A stretch of DNA of 64,000 nt from Sporobacter sp963675425 (GCA_963675425.1 OY776214.1:2356001-2420000), one strand, 5' to 3'; positions 51,459 to 59,963 are shown, counted from the first letter of the stretch. A program made the numbers and translations. The notes: a model not told the origin generated them from the sequence alone.

Positions 51459-52199
51459 ATGCAAAATCCTCTTAAGAAAAAAAGCGGTAAACTATTTACC
51501 GGAATTAGCGTCGCCTCAGTCGTTGCTATTACCGCCGCATTGATCATTCCGACTCTGACGGCCAGTGCGGTAAATGTACCTGCCAATACCGCAGGCGGAA
51601 CCTCAATAAGTTCCAGCGCAGTCACTACCCAGTCAACAGCGAATTCTGAAACTGAAAATGAAAACTCAGTCGAAGAGGCAACCACTATCGATGCTTCTCA
51701 GGTTAAGCTCACGGAGGCTCAGGCAGTATCTATCGCCCAGACCGCGAATCCCAATGCGACAATCACGTGCGATAAACTTGGAAGCGAGAACGGGACCACA
51801 GTATATGAACTGACGGCCACAGCCGCAGACGGTACAAAAACAGAAGTCAATGTGGATGCCAATACAGGAGTAATTTTAGCAGCATCCGACAACGAAAAGG
51901 ATGAGGAACAAAACGACGCGGCAGAGGCGAGCGGTCAGACATCCGAAAAAAACGATTTCGCCAGCGAAGCCTCTGAGGATGCGTCTCTTGCATCACAGGT
52001 GAAGGTCACCCAAGCGCAAGCCATCGCCACCGTTCAGGCAGCATACCCTGTTGCTACAGTCACATGCACGGAGCTCGGGAATGAAAATGGAACGCCCGTA
52101 TATGAGCTGAAAGTCACCGCATCTAATGGCACAGACTCGGAAGTGCACGTCGATGCCAACACTGGAAGTATCCTGCATGATACCGGTGAAGTGGAATAA
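51459..52199 (+). CDS. Exported protein with two PepSY domains
   Basis: A 246-residue secreted or membrane-anchored protein: N-terminal signal/membrane segment (KLFTGISVASVVAITAALI), a Ser/Thr/Glu-rich linker, then two tandem PepSY-type repeats (about 85-145 and 180-245). Both repeats share the pattern TxAQAxxxAxxANPxATITC, ...ENGTxVYEL and VDANTGxIL. PepSY domains often inhibit peptidases or modulate signalling near the membrane. It lies divergently from the second two-component system with a candidate regulator site between them. GGAGAAAATCTA precedes the ATG. Confidence 0.88.
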   Translation: MQNPLKKKSGKLFTGISVASVVAITAALIIPTLTASAVNVPANTAGGTSISSSAVTTQSTANSETENENSVEEATTIDASQVKLTEAQAVSIAQTANPNATITCDKLGSENGTTVYELTATAADGTKTEVNVDANTGVILAASDNEKDEEQNDAAEASGQTSEKNDFASEASEDASLASQVKVTQAQAIATVQAAYPVATVTCTELGNENGTPVYELKVTASNGTDSEVHVDANTGSILHDTGEVE

Positions 52200-52353
52200 T
52201 TATTAATCATAAAAGTATACCATTAGCCATTGATGTTCATAAAGAGCGCTTATTTCCGATTCCTCTTTAGGGACCAAAAGGCAGGGACTTTGATTTGCTC
52301 CAAGGTGTGAGGTCCTTCATTCTTGATGTTTTAAGTCAATATAAGTATTTTGA
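52200..52353 (+). other. Leader region upstream of parA (first copy)
   Basis: About 150 nt without a gene. Contains a weak inverted repeat built on GGGACC and GGTCC (52271-52316). No clear promoter is visible here, although the parA transcript should start in it. Confidence 0.4.
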
Positions 52354-52383
52354 GGGCATCCCTTTTAAAGGGGTGCCCTTTAT
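52354..52383 (+). terminator. Leader terminator directly before parA (first copy)
   Basis: GGGCATCCCTTT pairs with AAAGGGGTGCCC around one or two nucleotides and is followed by TTTATATATTT. It stands only 8 nt before the parA ribosome binding site (AGGAGGTG), so transcription of parA must pass it, suggesting attenuation. A similar hairpin precedes the second parA at 56727-56758. Confidence 0.7.
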
Positions 52384-52406
52384 ATATTTGAGGAGGTGTA
52401 AATCGC

Positions 52407-53225
52407 ATGACCAATGTAATTGCCATTGCCAACCAAAAAGGCGGCGTTGGCAAGACAACTACCTGCGTTAACCTTGGCATTGGGTTGGCTAGGGAAGGAA
52501 AGAAGGTTCTTCTGATGGACAGCGACCCGCAGGGGTCACTGTCCATCAGTTTGGGAAATCCCCAGCCCGACCATTTATCAATTAACTTGGCAACAGTAAT
52601 GGGAAAGGTGATGACCGAGGAGGCTATTGACCCCGTTGAGGGTATTCTGCACCATGGCGAGGGTGTAGACCTTATGCCCGCAAACATTGAATTGTCGGGT
52701 ATGGAGGTGTCATTGGTGAACGCAATGAATCGTGAAAAGGTTTTGAAGCAATATTTGGATTTTGTAAAAGGGAGGTATGACTATGTTTTGCTCGACTGTA
52801 TGCCTTCGCTGGGGATGCTCACCATCAATGCGCTGGCCGCTGCCGACAGCGTGTTAATTCCTGTTCAGGCACAATACCTCCCGGCCAAGGGCCTCGAGCA
52901 GCTATTGCAAACGATTAATAAGGTGCGTCGGCAGATCAATCCCAGGCTCAAAATCGACGGCATCCTACTGACGATGGTGGATAACCGCACCAATTATGCC
53001 AGAGAAATCAGCGCCTTGTTACGAGATATGTATGGTACAAAATTGAAAGTGTTCGGTGTAGACATTCCACACTCAGTACGAGCCGCAGAGACTAGCTCAG
53101 AGGGTAAGAGTATTTTTGCGCATGACCCTAAGGGCAAAGTCGCAGAGGCATACCGAGAACTGACAAAGGAGGTGTTGAAACTTGAAAAGCAGCGCCAAAA
53201 ATATAAGCCTGAACAGCTACGATGA
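52407..53225 (+). CDS. ParA-family partition ATPase (first copy)
   Basis: A 272-residue ATPase: deviant Walker A KGGVGKTT at residue 11 onward, MDSDPQGSLS, and the switch region DCMPSLGMLT. The same proteins partition low-copy plasmids and integrative elements in Firmicutes. It is nearly identical to the second copy at 56783, differing by scattered substitutions, so it arose from a related element. AGGAGGTG precedes the ATG. The parB gene overlaps its 3' end by 44 nt. Confidence 0.93.
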   Translation: MTNVIAIANQKGGVGKTTTCVNLGIGLAREGKKVLLMDSDPQGSLSISLGNPQPDHLSINLATVMGKVMTEEAIDPVEGILHHGEGVDLMPANIELSGMEVSLVNAMNREKVLKQYLDFVKGRYDYVLLDCMPSLGMLTINALAAADSVLIPVQAQYLPAKGLEQLLQTINKVRRQINPRLKIDGILLTMVDNRTNYAREISALLRDMYGTKLKVFGVDIPHSVRAAETSSEGKSIFAHDPKGKVAEAYRELTKEVLKLEKQRQKYKPEQLR

Positions 53226-54033
53226 CATTTTCTCCACCGAGGAAACCCGCGCGGATGAAAGACGTGAAAAGGTCATGGACATCCCGCTTGCAGAACTGTT
53301 GCCATTCAGGAATCATCCCTTCAAAGTGCTGGATGATATAGCCATGCAGGAAACCGCACTGAGCATCAAAGAGCATGGTGTGCTTGTCCCTGCCATCGCC
53401 CGCCCCTGGCCGGATGGTGGATATGAGATGATATCCGGTCATCGGCGAAAACGTGCTTGTGAGCTTGCCGGGTTGGATACCATGCCTGTTTTAGTCCGTG
53501 ATTTGGATGACGATGCGGCGACAATCATCATGGTTGACAGCAACATCCAGCGTGAAAACATACTGCCGAGCGAGCGCGCTCTTGCCTATAAAATGAAGCT
53601 GGAAGCGATAAAACATCAAGGAGAACGAAATGATTTAACTTCATCCCAAGTTGGGATGAAGTTGCAAGCACTTGATATTGTCGGTCAGCAAGCAGGAGAT
53701 AGCCGTAACCAAGTCCATAGATATATCCGTCTCACCGAGCTTGCTCCTGACCTGCTGGACATGGTTGACACCAAGAAAATTGCCTTCAATCCCGCCGTCG
53801 AATTGTCTTATCTCAAGCCTGAGGAACAGGTCATGCTCATAACGGCAATAGACAGCGAACAAGCTACGCCCTCGCTGTCACAAGCACAACGCCTTAAAAA
53901 ATTCAGTCAGGAAGGGCATTTAACCGAGGACAGTATGCTAGCCATCATGTCGGAGGAAAAGAAAAGCGATTTGGATAAAATTACCCTCACCGGCGATAAG
54001 ATCAAGAAATACTTTCCAAGCTCTGAAACGTAA
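53182..54033 (+). pseudogene. ParB-family partition protein, C-terminus lost (first copy)
   Basis: Residues 1-280 carry a ParB N-terminal domain (LPFRNHPFKVL, ISGHRRKRACELAGL, ENILPSERALAYKM). The TTG start with AGGAGGTG upstream is shared with the second parB at 57558. In that copy the protein continues 26 residues past KKYFP; here it ends at SSET. The DNA then switches within a few bases (near 54016-54022) into the integrase frame. It is therefore a C-terminally truncated protein created by a deletion, and may retain some DNA-binding function. Confidence 0.8.
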
Positions 54034-54103
54034 GGCTGAAGTTGAAAATGAGATTATCACAGGTATATTTATTCCGCCATCAAAACAAACGGTTGCCGAT
54101 TTT

Positions 54104-55288
54104 ATGTACGATTTCGTCAGCATGTATGGAGAGAAAAAATGGGGCGTTTCAATGTATGACTCCAGTTGCGCCCTGATTGCCAACTATATTAATCCCATAA
54201 TTGGTCACCTGGAGGTTCAGACCATCACCACGAGAGTAGCCGACAAGTATATACAGACATTGCAGAAAACGCCTTCCGTTACCACCAAGACTCATAAACC
54301 AGCCAATGAATATCTTTCTCCAGCAAACATAGAAAAGATTGTAAAATTACTTCGGTGCGCGTTCAAACAGGCGGTCAAATGGGAAATGATCAGCAAAAAT
54401 CCATTTGACAATGCTACATGCCCCAAGGTGGAATATAAGCGCCGCGACATCTGGAATACAGAAATGATTCGCAAAGCATTGGATGCCTGCACAGATACGA
54501 AATTATACATATCTATGAATTTGGCTTTCGCATGTTCGCTCAGGATGGGTGAAATACTTGGCCTTACATGGGACAACGTTCATATCAGTGATGAGGCCCT
54601 TGCACAGGATGATGCCTACATATACGTAGATAAGGAATTGACCCGTGCATCAAAGCGGGCAATTGAGATGTTGGGTGAAAAGGATGTTATCCATGTCTTT
54701 CAGCCGCTTATGCCGAACACCAGCACACGCGTCATTCTGAAAAAACCTAAAACTGAGTCAAGCACTCGCAAGGTATGGCTACCAAAAACAGTGGCTTACA
54801 TACTTCGCGAATGGCAGAAGTCACAAAACGAATTGAAGCAGTTCTTGGATGACGAATATCAGGATTTCAATCTGGTTGTTGCCCTTCCCAATGGAAGGCC
54901 CTGCGAGGGCAGAATTATTTTAAAAGAGTTTGAGAAGCTCAGAGATGAAGCTCAGCTCCCCAGGGTGGTCTTTCATTCTCTACGGCATTCCAGTACCACT
55001 TACAAGCTCAAGCTTAACCAAGGTGACCTGAAAGCGACACAGGGTGACACCGGGCACGCGGAAATCGACATGATCACCAAGGTATACGCGCACATACTTG
55101 ATGAGGACAGGAAAATCAACGCGCAGAAATTTGAAAGTGCGTTCTATTCGAATCCGGACCTAAGAAACGTCAAGCCACCTGAAGAACCGAAACAGACGGT
55201 GGATATATCCATGCTGATTAAGCAGCTTCAGGAGTCACCTGAATTGGCGGCGGCTTTGGCTAATCTAGTAAGCTCAAAAACGTGCTAA
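54104..55288 (+). pseudogene. Tyrosine recombinase (integrase), N-terminus lost
   Basis: The frame is open from about 54017 and joins the parB sequence, so the true N-terminus (arm-binding domain and the first part of the core-binding domain) has been deleted; ATG 54104 is only the first available start. The catalytic domain is complete: Arg box in SLRMGEILGL, HSLRHSSTTYKL, GHAEIDMITKVYAHI with the nucleophilic Tyr. The protein ends 158 nt before the attachment core. It may still bind or cut its core, but arm-site recognition should be impaired. A remnant of the same gene exists at 33316-33390. Confidence 0.8.
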
Positions 55289-55411
55289 TAGTTCTAATTA
55301 GCAAATGCTTTAAATACATTAGCAAGTTTGTGAAAACGGTTCGATTCCTATTAGCAAAGTATTCAATTATTCAAAAGGCATTCAAGATATAACCTGATGT
55401 TTCGGGATAAA

Positions 55412-55447
55412 GAAAAAGTGTCGAAAACATAGCGTTTTCAACACTTT
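55412..55447 (-). terminator. Terminator belonging to the tRNA-Arg fragment (copy 2)
   Basis: On the minus strand AAAGTGTTG...CGACACTTT forms a hairpin directly after the CCA end, followed by TTTCTTT. Differences from copy 1 (33512-33547) occur as paired changes, preserving the stem. Confidence 0.7.
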
Positions 55448-55492
55448 GGCACCCCCGAGACGATTCGAACGTCCGACCCTTCGCTTAGGAGT
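55447..55492 (-). tRNA. tRNA-Arg(CCU) 3' fragment (attachment core, copy 2), not a full gene
   Basis: Identical to the fragment at 33547-33592: CTCCTAA anticodon loop (CCT), T-arm GGACG-TTCGAAT-CGTCT, acceptor CGGGGGT, G, CCA. Bases right of 55492 do not complete the anticodon or acceptor stems. The full tRNA gene would be expected further right, beyond the window, if the array runs to the native gene. Confidence 0.85.
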
Positions 55493-55633
55493 GGCACGTG
55501 CTACCTCGTACAGCGTTTGTTATGGTATCCTACAATACCGTCTAAACCCTTGTGGTACAAGGATAATTTCGGAACCGATTATTATTTTTTAATACGTCGT
55601 AACGCCCTGTATTGACCTATTATATGTGGTCCG

Positions 55634-55653
55634 ATTAGCAAGGAATTAGCTGG
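55634..55653. repeat. Integrase-type arm repeats (copy 2)
   Basis: ATTAGCAAGG at 55634 and ATTAGCTGG at 55645, 11 nt apart, on the outer side of the core. The paired sites at 33733 and 33744 have the same spacing. Confidence 0.55.
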
Positions 55654-55746
55654 ACCTGGAAAAAACCAAGGTGTACGAACTACCTGCTATTTCGTCCAAA
55701 GCAACATAATTGACACTCATTATACTACATTTTGAATATAACTTTT

Positions 55747-55780
55747 AGAGGTTGTTGCTTTCTGCAATAACCTCTTTTTA
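55747..55780 (+). terminator. Rho-independent terminator upstream of fic
   Basis: AGAGGTTGTTGC pairs with GCAATAACCTCT around TTTCT, followed by TTTTTA. No gene upstream is recognisable; it insulates the element's first gene from outside transcription. Confidence 0.75.
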
Positions 55781-55879
55781 CATAAATCAAACTTAATTTC
55801 CGGCGTTCGACTCCTTTTCATTGATTACAAATTTCCATAATGATATAATACTAATGGCATAAGAAAGTAGGTGAGTCAC

Positions 55880-56674
55880 ATGGAAAAAGAAAGCCTTTTC
55901 AAAAAAATAGACCGCTACGCCTCCGTCATCCAAAACTATCGACCATTGTCGGAGGACGAGATAAAAGAGCTGGACGCATACTTCAAAATTGGTGTCACAT
56001 ATAGCTCAAATGCGCTAGAGGGCAACTCCTTAACTCTTTCGGAAACGAAGGTATTGCTGGAGGATGGTATTACAGTCGGAGGGAAACCGATTCGTGACTG
56101 CTATGAGGCTACCGGCCATGCAAAAGCGTTTGATTTCATGTTGGAGCTTGCTCGTAGCGCGAATTTCACCTTCTCCGAAGAAAGCATTAAACGTATTCAC
56201 TATTTGTTTTATAATGGCATAGATGCGGAAAAGGCTGGTCAGTATCGCAAGGGGCAGGTATTCATATCTGGTACGGAATATGTGCCGCCGACAGCCGAGG
56301 AAGTTCCTAGATTAATGGCGGCGCTCATCGATGATCTGAACGTTAAAAGAGATAAATTGCATCCCGTGGAGTTAGCTTCTTATGCCCACCGCCGCTTGGT
56401 CGATATTCACCCTTTTCAGGATGGAAACGGACGCACCGCGCGGCTGCTTATGAACTTGATTTTAGTCAATAAAGGTTACTGCGTAGTTTCTATACCGCCT
56501 GTACTACGTCATGATTACATTACGGCCTTACAGCAAGCGCAGCGGAGTAAAGCTCCCAGCGATACCGCATTTATCAAGTTAATTGCCGAATGTGAAATTG
56601 AGGCACAAAAAGACTATTGCCGGATGTTCCGTATAAAGTTACCCGGCCTGTCTAAAGACGCGCCAGAGCGATAA
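55880..56674 (+). CDS. Fic-domain protein (AMP-transferase type)
   Basis: A 264-residue Fic protein. The catalytic motif HPFQDGNGRTARLL is complete, as is the N-terminal inhibitory helix motif SSNALEGNS, whose Glu normally blocks the active site (class II arrangement). Such enzymes transfer AMP to a Tyr/Thr of a target. ATG 55880 has AGGTGAG upstream; a GTG at 55871 is also in frame. It is the only cargo gene between the element end and parA. Carriage by an integrative element would fit a toxin/addiction or defence role (inference). Confidence 0.88.
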   Translation: MEKESLFKKIDRYASVIQNYRPLSEDEIKELDAYFKIGVTYSSNALEGNSLTLSETKVLLEDGITVGGKPIRDCYEATGHAKAFDFMLELARSANFTFSEESIKRIHYLFYNGIDAEKAGQYRKGQVFISGTEYVPPTAEEVPRLMAALIDDLNVKRDKLHPVELASYAHRRLVDIHPFQDGNGRTARLLMNLILVNKGYCVVSIPPVLRHDYITALQQAQRSKAPSDTAFIKLIAECEIEAQKDYCRMFRIKLPGLSKDAPER

Positions 56675-56726
56675 AACTATATAACATATAGAAGTCTGTT
56701 TCAATGAAACAGGCTTTTATTATATT

Positions 56727-56758
56727 AAAGGGCTTAACTGCAAAGTTAGGCCCTTTTT
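56727..56758 (+). terminator. Leader terminator directly before parA (second copy)
   Basis: AAAGGGCTTAAC pairs with GTTAGGCCCTTT around TGCAAA and is followed by TTCTATTT. It stands 11 nt before GGAGGTGAG of parA, matching the position of the hairpin before the first parA. Confidence 0.75.
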
Positions 56759-56782
56759 CTATTTCTGGAGGTGAGAAATTAT

Positions 56783-57601
56783 ATGACAAACGTAATAGCC
56801 ATCGCCAACCAAAAAGGCGGCGTTGGCAAAACCACTACTTGTGCCAATCTCGGCGTCGGACTGGCACAGGAGGGGAAAAAAGTCCTATTGATTGACAGCG
56901 ACCCGCAAGGTTCTCTGACAATCAGCTTAGGTAATCCCCAGCCTGATAATCTACCCGTGACGCTGGCGACGGTGATGGGCAAGGTGCTTACTGAGGAAGC
57001 CATCAATCCAAAGGAGGGCATTCTACACCACGACGAGGGCGTTAACCTTATGCCTTCTAACATTGAGCTTTCTGGTATGGAGGTTTCGCTTGTCAATGCC
57101 ATGAGCCGCGAAAAGGTCCTGAAACAATACCTGGATAGCGTAAAGCGCCAATACGACTATGTTCTTCTCGACTGTATGCCATCGCTTGGAATGCTGACTA
57201 TTAATGCGTTGGCCGCAGCCGACAGCGTAGTTATTCCCGTTCAGGCACAGTATCTTCCAGCCAAGGGCCTTGAACAGTTATTGCAGACAATCAACAAGGT
57301 ACGGCGGCAGATCAATCCCAAACTCAAAATTGACGGTATCCTGCTCACAATGGTAGATAGCCGCACCAACTATGCCAAAGAGATCAGCGCCCTGTTGAGG
57401 GATACTTACGGCAAAAAAATCAAGGTATTTAATACAGACATTCCCCATTCCGTCCGTGCCGCCGAAATCAGCGCAGAAGGTAAGAGTATTTTCGCCCACG
57501 ATCCGAAGGGCAAGGTGGCCGAGGCGTATCGGGAGTTAACAAAGGAGGTGTTGAAGATTGAAAAACAGCGCCAAAAACATAAGTCTGAACAGCTACGATG
57601 A
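56783..57601 (+). CDS. ParA-family partition ATPase (second copy)
   Basis: 272 residues with KGGVGKTTTC, DSDPQGSLT and DCMPSLGMLT, the ParA motifs. The ATG at 56783 (GGAGG 9 nt upstream) matches the start of the first copy; a GTG at 56771 is also in frame. Together with ParB it should stabilise the element, which appears able to replicate (RepA downstream). The first copy at 52407 belongs to the neighbouring collapsed element. Confidence 0.93.
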   Translation: MTNVIAIANQKGGVGKTTTCANLGVGLAQEGKKVLLIDSDPQGSLTISLGNPQPDNLPVTLATVMGKVLTEEAINPKEGILHHDEGVNLMPSNIELSGMEVSLVNAMSREKVLKQYLDSVKRQYDYVLLDCMPSLGMLTINALAAADSVVIPVQAQYLPAKGLEQLLQTINKVRRQINPKLKIDGILLTMVDSRTNYAKEISALLRDTYGKKIKVFNTDIPHSVRAAEISAEGKSIFAHDPKGKVAEAYRELTKEVLKIEKQRQKHKSEQLR

Positions 57602-58487
57602 TATATTCTCCACTGAGGAAACCCGTGCGGATGATAAACGCGAAAAGGTCATGGAAATTTCACTTGAGGACCTATACCCGTTTCCCGACCATCCGTTTCA
57701 AGTTCGAGATGATGATTCTATGCACGATACCGTGGAAAGCGTGAAAGAATACGGCGTACTGGTCCCTGCTATCGTCCGTCCTCGCGTTGACGGCGGCTTT
57801 GAGCTTATTTCCGGCCACCGGCGCAAACACGCCTGTGAGCTTGCGGGACTTTCCACTATGCCGGTCATTGTCCGCAACCTGAACGATGATGCCGCGACAA
57901 TTATCATGGTTGACAGCAATATTCAGCGCGAAAACATCCTGCCGAGCGAACGGGCCAAGGCGTACAAAATGAAGCTGGATGCTATACGGCGGCAAGCTGG
58001 CAGACCTTCCAAAGAAAATTCCCGACAAGTTGTCGGGAATTTAGAAAGTGCTGCGATTGTAGGAAAAGAAGCCGGAGAAAGCGGCAGACAGGTGCAGCGG
58101 TATATCCGGCTGAACGAACTGTCGCCGGAGCTTCAGCAGATGGTGGACGACAAGAAAATCGCCATGACTCCCGCCGTGGAGCTGTCATACCTCAAACCGG
58201 AGGAACAAACGCTCTTGCTGAACACTATCGAAAGCGAACAGGCCACTCCTTCGCTCTCCCAGGCCCAGCGATTGAAAAAGTTCAGTCAGGATGGACATTT
58301 AAACGAGGACAGTATGTTGGCCATCATGTCGGAGGAAAAGAAAAATCATTTGGATAAGGTGACGCTCTCCGGTGATAAACTCAAAAAATACTTTCCAAAA
58401 TCATATACACCACAGCAGATGGAGAATATTATTTTGAAGCTTCTTGACCAATGGCAGAAAAAGCGGCAACGGGATCAATCGCGGTAG
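57558..58487 (+). CDS. ParB-family partition protein (second copy)
   Basis: A 309-residue DNA-binding partition protein. Domains: ParB N-terminal nuclease-like domain (LYPFPDHPFQVRDD, ISGHRRKHACELAGL, ENILPSERAKAYKM), a central HTH region, and a C-terminal segment absent from the first copy. It starts at TTG 57558 with GGAGGTG upstream, overlapping parA by 44 nt. The same unusual TTG start is kept in the first copy, which suggests translational coupling is important. Confidence 0.92.
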   Translation: MKNSAKNISLNSYDDIFSTEETRADDKREKVMEISLEDLYPFPDHPFQVRDDDSMHDTVESVKEYGVLVPAIVRPRVDGGFELISGHRRKHACELAGLSTMPVIVRNLNDDAATIIMVDSNIQRENILPSERAKAYKMKLDAIRRQAGRPSKENSRQVVGNLESAAIVGKEAGESGRQVQRYIRLNELSPELQQMVDDKKIAMTPAVELSYLKPEEQTLLLNTIESEQATPSLSQAQRLKKFSQDGHLNEDSMLAIMSEEKKNHLDKVTLSGDKLKKYFPKSYTPQQMENIILKLLDQWQKKRQRDQSR

Positions 58488-58550
58488 GGTCAATGTTTCA
58501 GGCGTTCCGAATGGAGCGTCTATTTTCATGCCCGAAAGAGGTGATTGAGC

Positions 58551-59477
58551 ATGAGCTTCGACTACCATTACGGAAGCGAGGCAGAGCAATATAGCTTTTA
58601 CCGAATCCCCAAAATACTCATTGTAGATGATAAATTCAAAAAACTGTCCACTGATGCAAAGCTCCTATATGGCCTCATGCTTGACCGCATGAGTCTGTCC
58701 GTGAAAAGTGGATGGTTTGATGAAGAAAATCGCGTGTTTATACATTTCGCAATGAACGACATTATGGAACAACTAAACTGTCAGCATGGAAAAGCTATAA
58801 AACTTCTTGCGGAATTAGACGATCTGAAAGGCATCGGACTCATCCGCAGGGTAAAGCAGGGACAGGGACGGCCTGCAAAAATCTATGTGATGAAAGCGAC
58901 GACCCCTGAGAAATCCAGACCTCCGAAAAGCGGAAATCCAGACTTCCGAAAAACGGAAGTCAAGACTTCCGCAATACGGAAGTCAAGACTTCCGCAATAC
59001 GGAAGCGCAGACTTCCCTAAATCGGAACGTAATAATACTGAGATAAATAATACTGATTTCAACGAGACTGATCTATCTATCGATCCTGCACAAAGAGCAA
59101 TCGAATTGATGGATGTGGATGGTTTGAGACAGACAGTAATCAAAAATATCGAGTACGATATTCTTGTCAAGGAGCGAAAAGCTGACAGGGACAGGCTAGA
59201 AGAAATCGTTGATCTCATTGTAGAAACGCTTTATTCTACCAAGCCTACGATCTGTGTTTCCGGTGATGATTATCCTGCATTGCTGGTCAAGGATAAATTA
59301 CTCAAGCTGGACCGTATGCACATCGAGTATGTTTTTGAATGCTTGGATAAAAACACAACCTACGTCAGAAACATCAAAAAATATCTGCTGGCAGTTTTAT
59401 TTAACGCACCAAGCACAATAAGCAGTTACTACTCAGCGCAGGTTAACCACGATATGTACGATGACGGCTCACACTGA
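58551..59477 (+). CDS. repA: Replication initiator protein A (RepA N-terminal family)
   Basis: A 308-residue plasmid-type initiator. The N-terminal RepA domain (YSFYRIPKILI...FKKLSTDAKLLYGLMLDRMSLS, near residues 15-55) is the family hallmark. The middle (about 120-160) is encoded by tandem repeats (58918-59032), and a C-terminal domain of about 130 residues follows. RepA_N plasmids carry their origin as repeats inside the rep gene, so this gene probably contains the replication origin. AGAGGTGAT precedes the ATG at 58551; the frame is open from TTG 58545. Presence of a replication initiator with ParAB implies an autonomously replicating stage. Confidence 0.88.
   Translation: MSFDYHYGSEAEQYSFYRIPKILIVDDKFKKLSTDAKLLYGLMLDRMSLSVKSGWFDEENRVFIHFAMNDIMEQLNCQHGKAIKLLAELDDLKGIGLIRRVKQGQGRPAKIYVMKATTPEKSRPPKSGNPDFRKTEVKTSAIRKSRLPQYGSADFPKSERNNTEINNTDFNETDLSIDPAQRAIELMDVDGLRQTVIKNIEYDILVKERKADRDRLEEIVDLIVETLYSTKPTICVSGDDYPALLVKDKLLKLDRMHIEYVFECLDKNTTYVRNIKKYLLAVLFNAPSTISSYYSAQVNHDMYDDGSH
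58918..59032. repeat. Five tandem 23-bp palindromic repeats inside repA (iteron-like origin candidate)
   Basis: Units start at 58918, 58941, 58964, 58987 and 59010, each exactly 23 bp apart. The core is GACTTCCG, five bases, CGGAAGTC: an inverted repeat with a short spacer. Units 2 and 3 are perfect; the outer ones carry a few changes. The period is not a multiple of three, so the codons differ from unit to unit, arguing that selection acts on the DNA. The position inside the rep gene matches origins of RepA_N-type plasmids. Confidence 0.88.
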
Positions 59478-59542
59478 CAGTAAACGTCTTAGTATGGGCC
59501 ATATTTGTATGTCACCGCCAAATAAAAAAGGAGTGTTGCAAA

Positions 59543-59947
59543 TTGAAAGTATTGATTATTGAACCCGAAAAGGTCCCTCACGAAGAAAACATAGACAACG
59601 GCCTAGAGGCTATGCAAAACATAGTAGGCGGCTACATACAAGCCACTTACCCATATGATGATCCCGTTGCCCTTGTCTGCAATGAGGAAGGCAAGCTTAC
59701 CGGTCTACCGCTAAACCGAAAGATCGAAGATTATGACATAATCGCCGGAACTTTCTTCATCTGTGGTTTAAGCAGAGACAATTTTGATTCTTTATCACCT
59801 GATCTCATGGAAAAGTACAAAAACAAGTTTGCCCAACCGGAGAAATTCGTGCGGCTGGGCAGACATATCATAGCTGTCCCGATAAAACAGGAGAAAGAAC
59901 CTAAACCACCCAGGCAGAAAAAAGAGTCAAGCCACGACGAACGATGA
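59543..59947 (+). CDS. DUF3846-domain protein
   Basis: A 134-residue protein starting MKVLIIEPEKVPHEENIDN and containing LEAMQNIVGGYIQATYP and VCNEEGKLTGLPLNR, the DUF3846 pattern, found mostly on phages and integrative elements. Function unknown. The TTG start at 59543 has AAAGGAGTG upstream. The C-terminus ends SSHDER, similar to the end PPSHDER of the small gene at 60331. Part of the core operon between repA and the Tad-like genes. Confidence 0.8.
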   Translation: MKVLIIEPEKVPHEENIDNGLEAMQNIVGGYIQATYPYDDPVALVCNEEGKLTGLPLNRKIEDYDIIAGTFFICGLSRDNFDSLSPDLMEKYKNKFAQPEKFVRLGRHIIAVPIKQEKEPKPPRQKKESSHDER

Positions 59948-59963
59948 AAGGAGAGATTTTCAA

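Larger units (their letters stand above)
55266..55492. repeat. Attachment-site direct repeat, copy 2
   Basis: Matches 33366-33592 without gaps at an offset of 21,900 bp. It begins inside the integrase stop codon region and holds ATTAGCAA-type repeats at 55297, 55318 and 55350, a terminator and the tRNA-Arg 3' fragment. Recombination between the two copies would release a circle of 21.9 kb carrying the envelope cargo, parA and the truncated integrase. Confidence 0.9.

Noticed and set aside
58918..59032. Short regular repeats considered as a CRISPR array
   Set aside because: The repeats are directly adjacent 23-bp palindromes without unique spacers, lie inside a coding gene and have no cas genes nearby. 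They fit an iteron-type origin instead.
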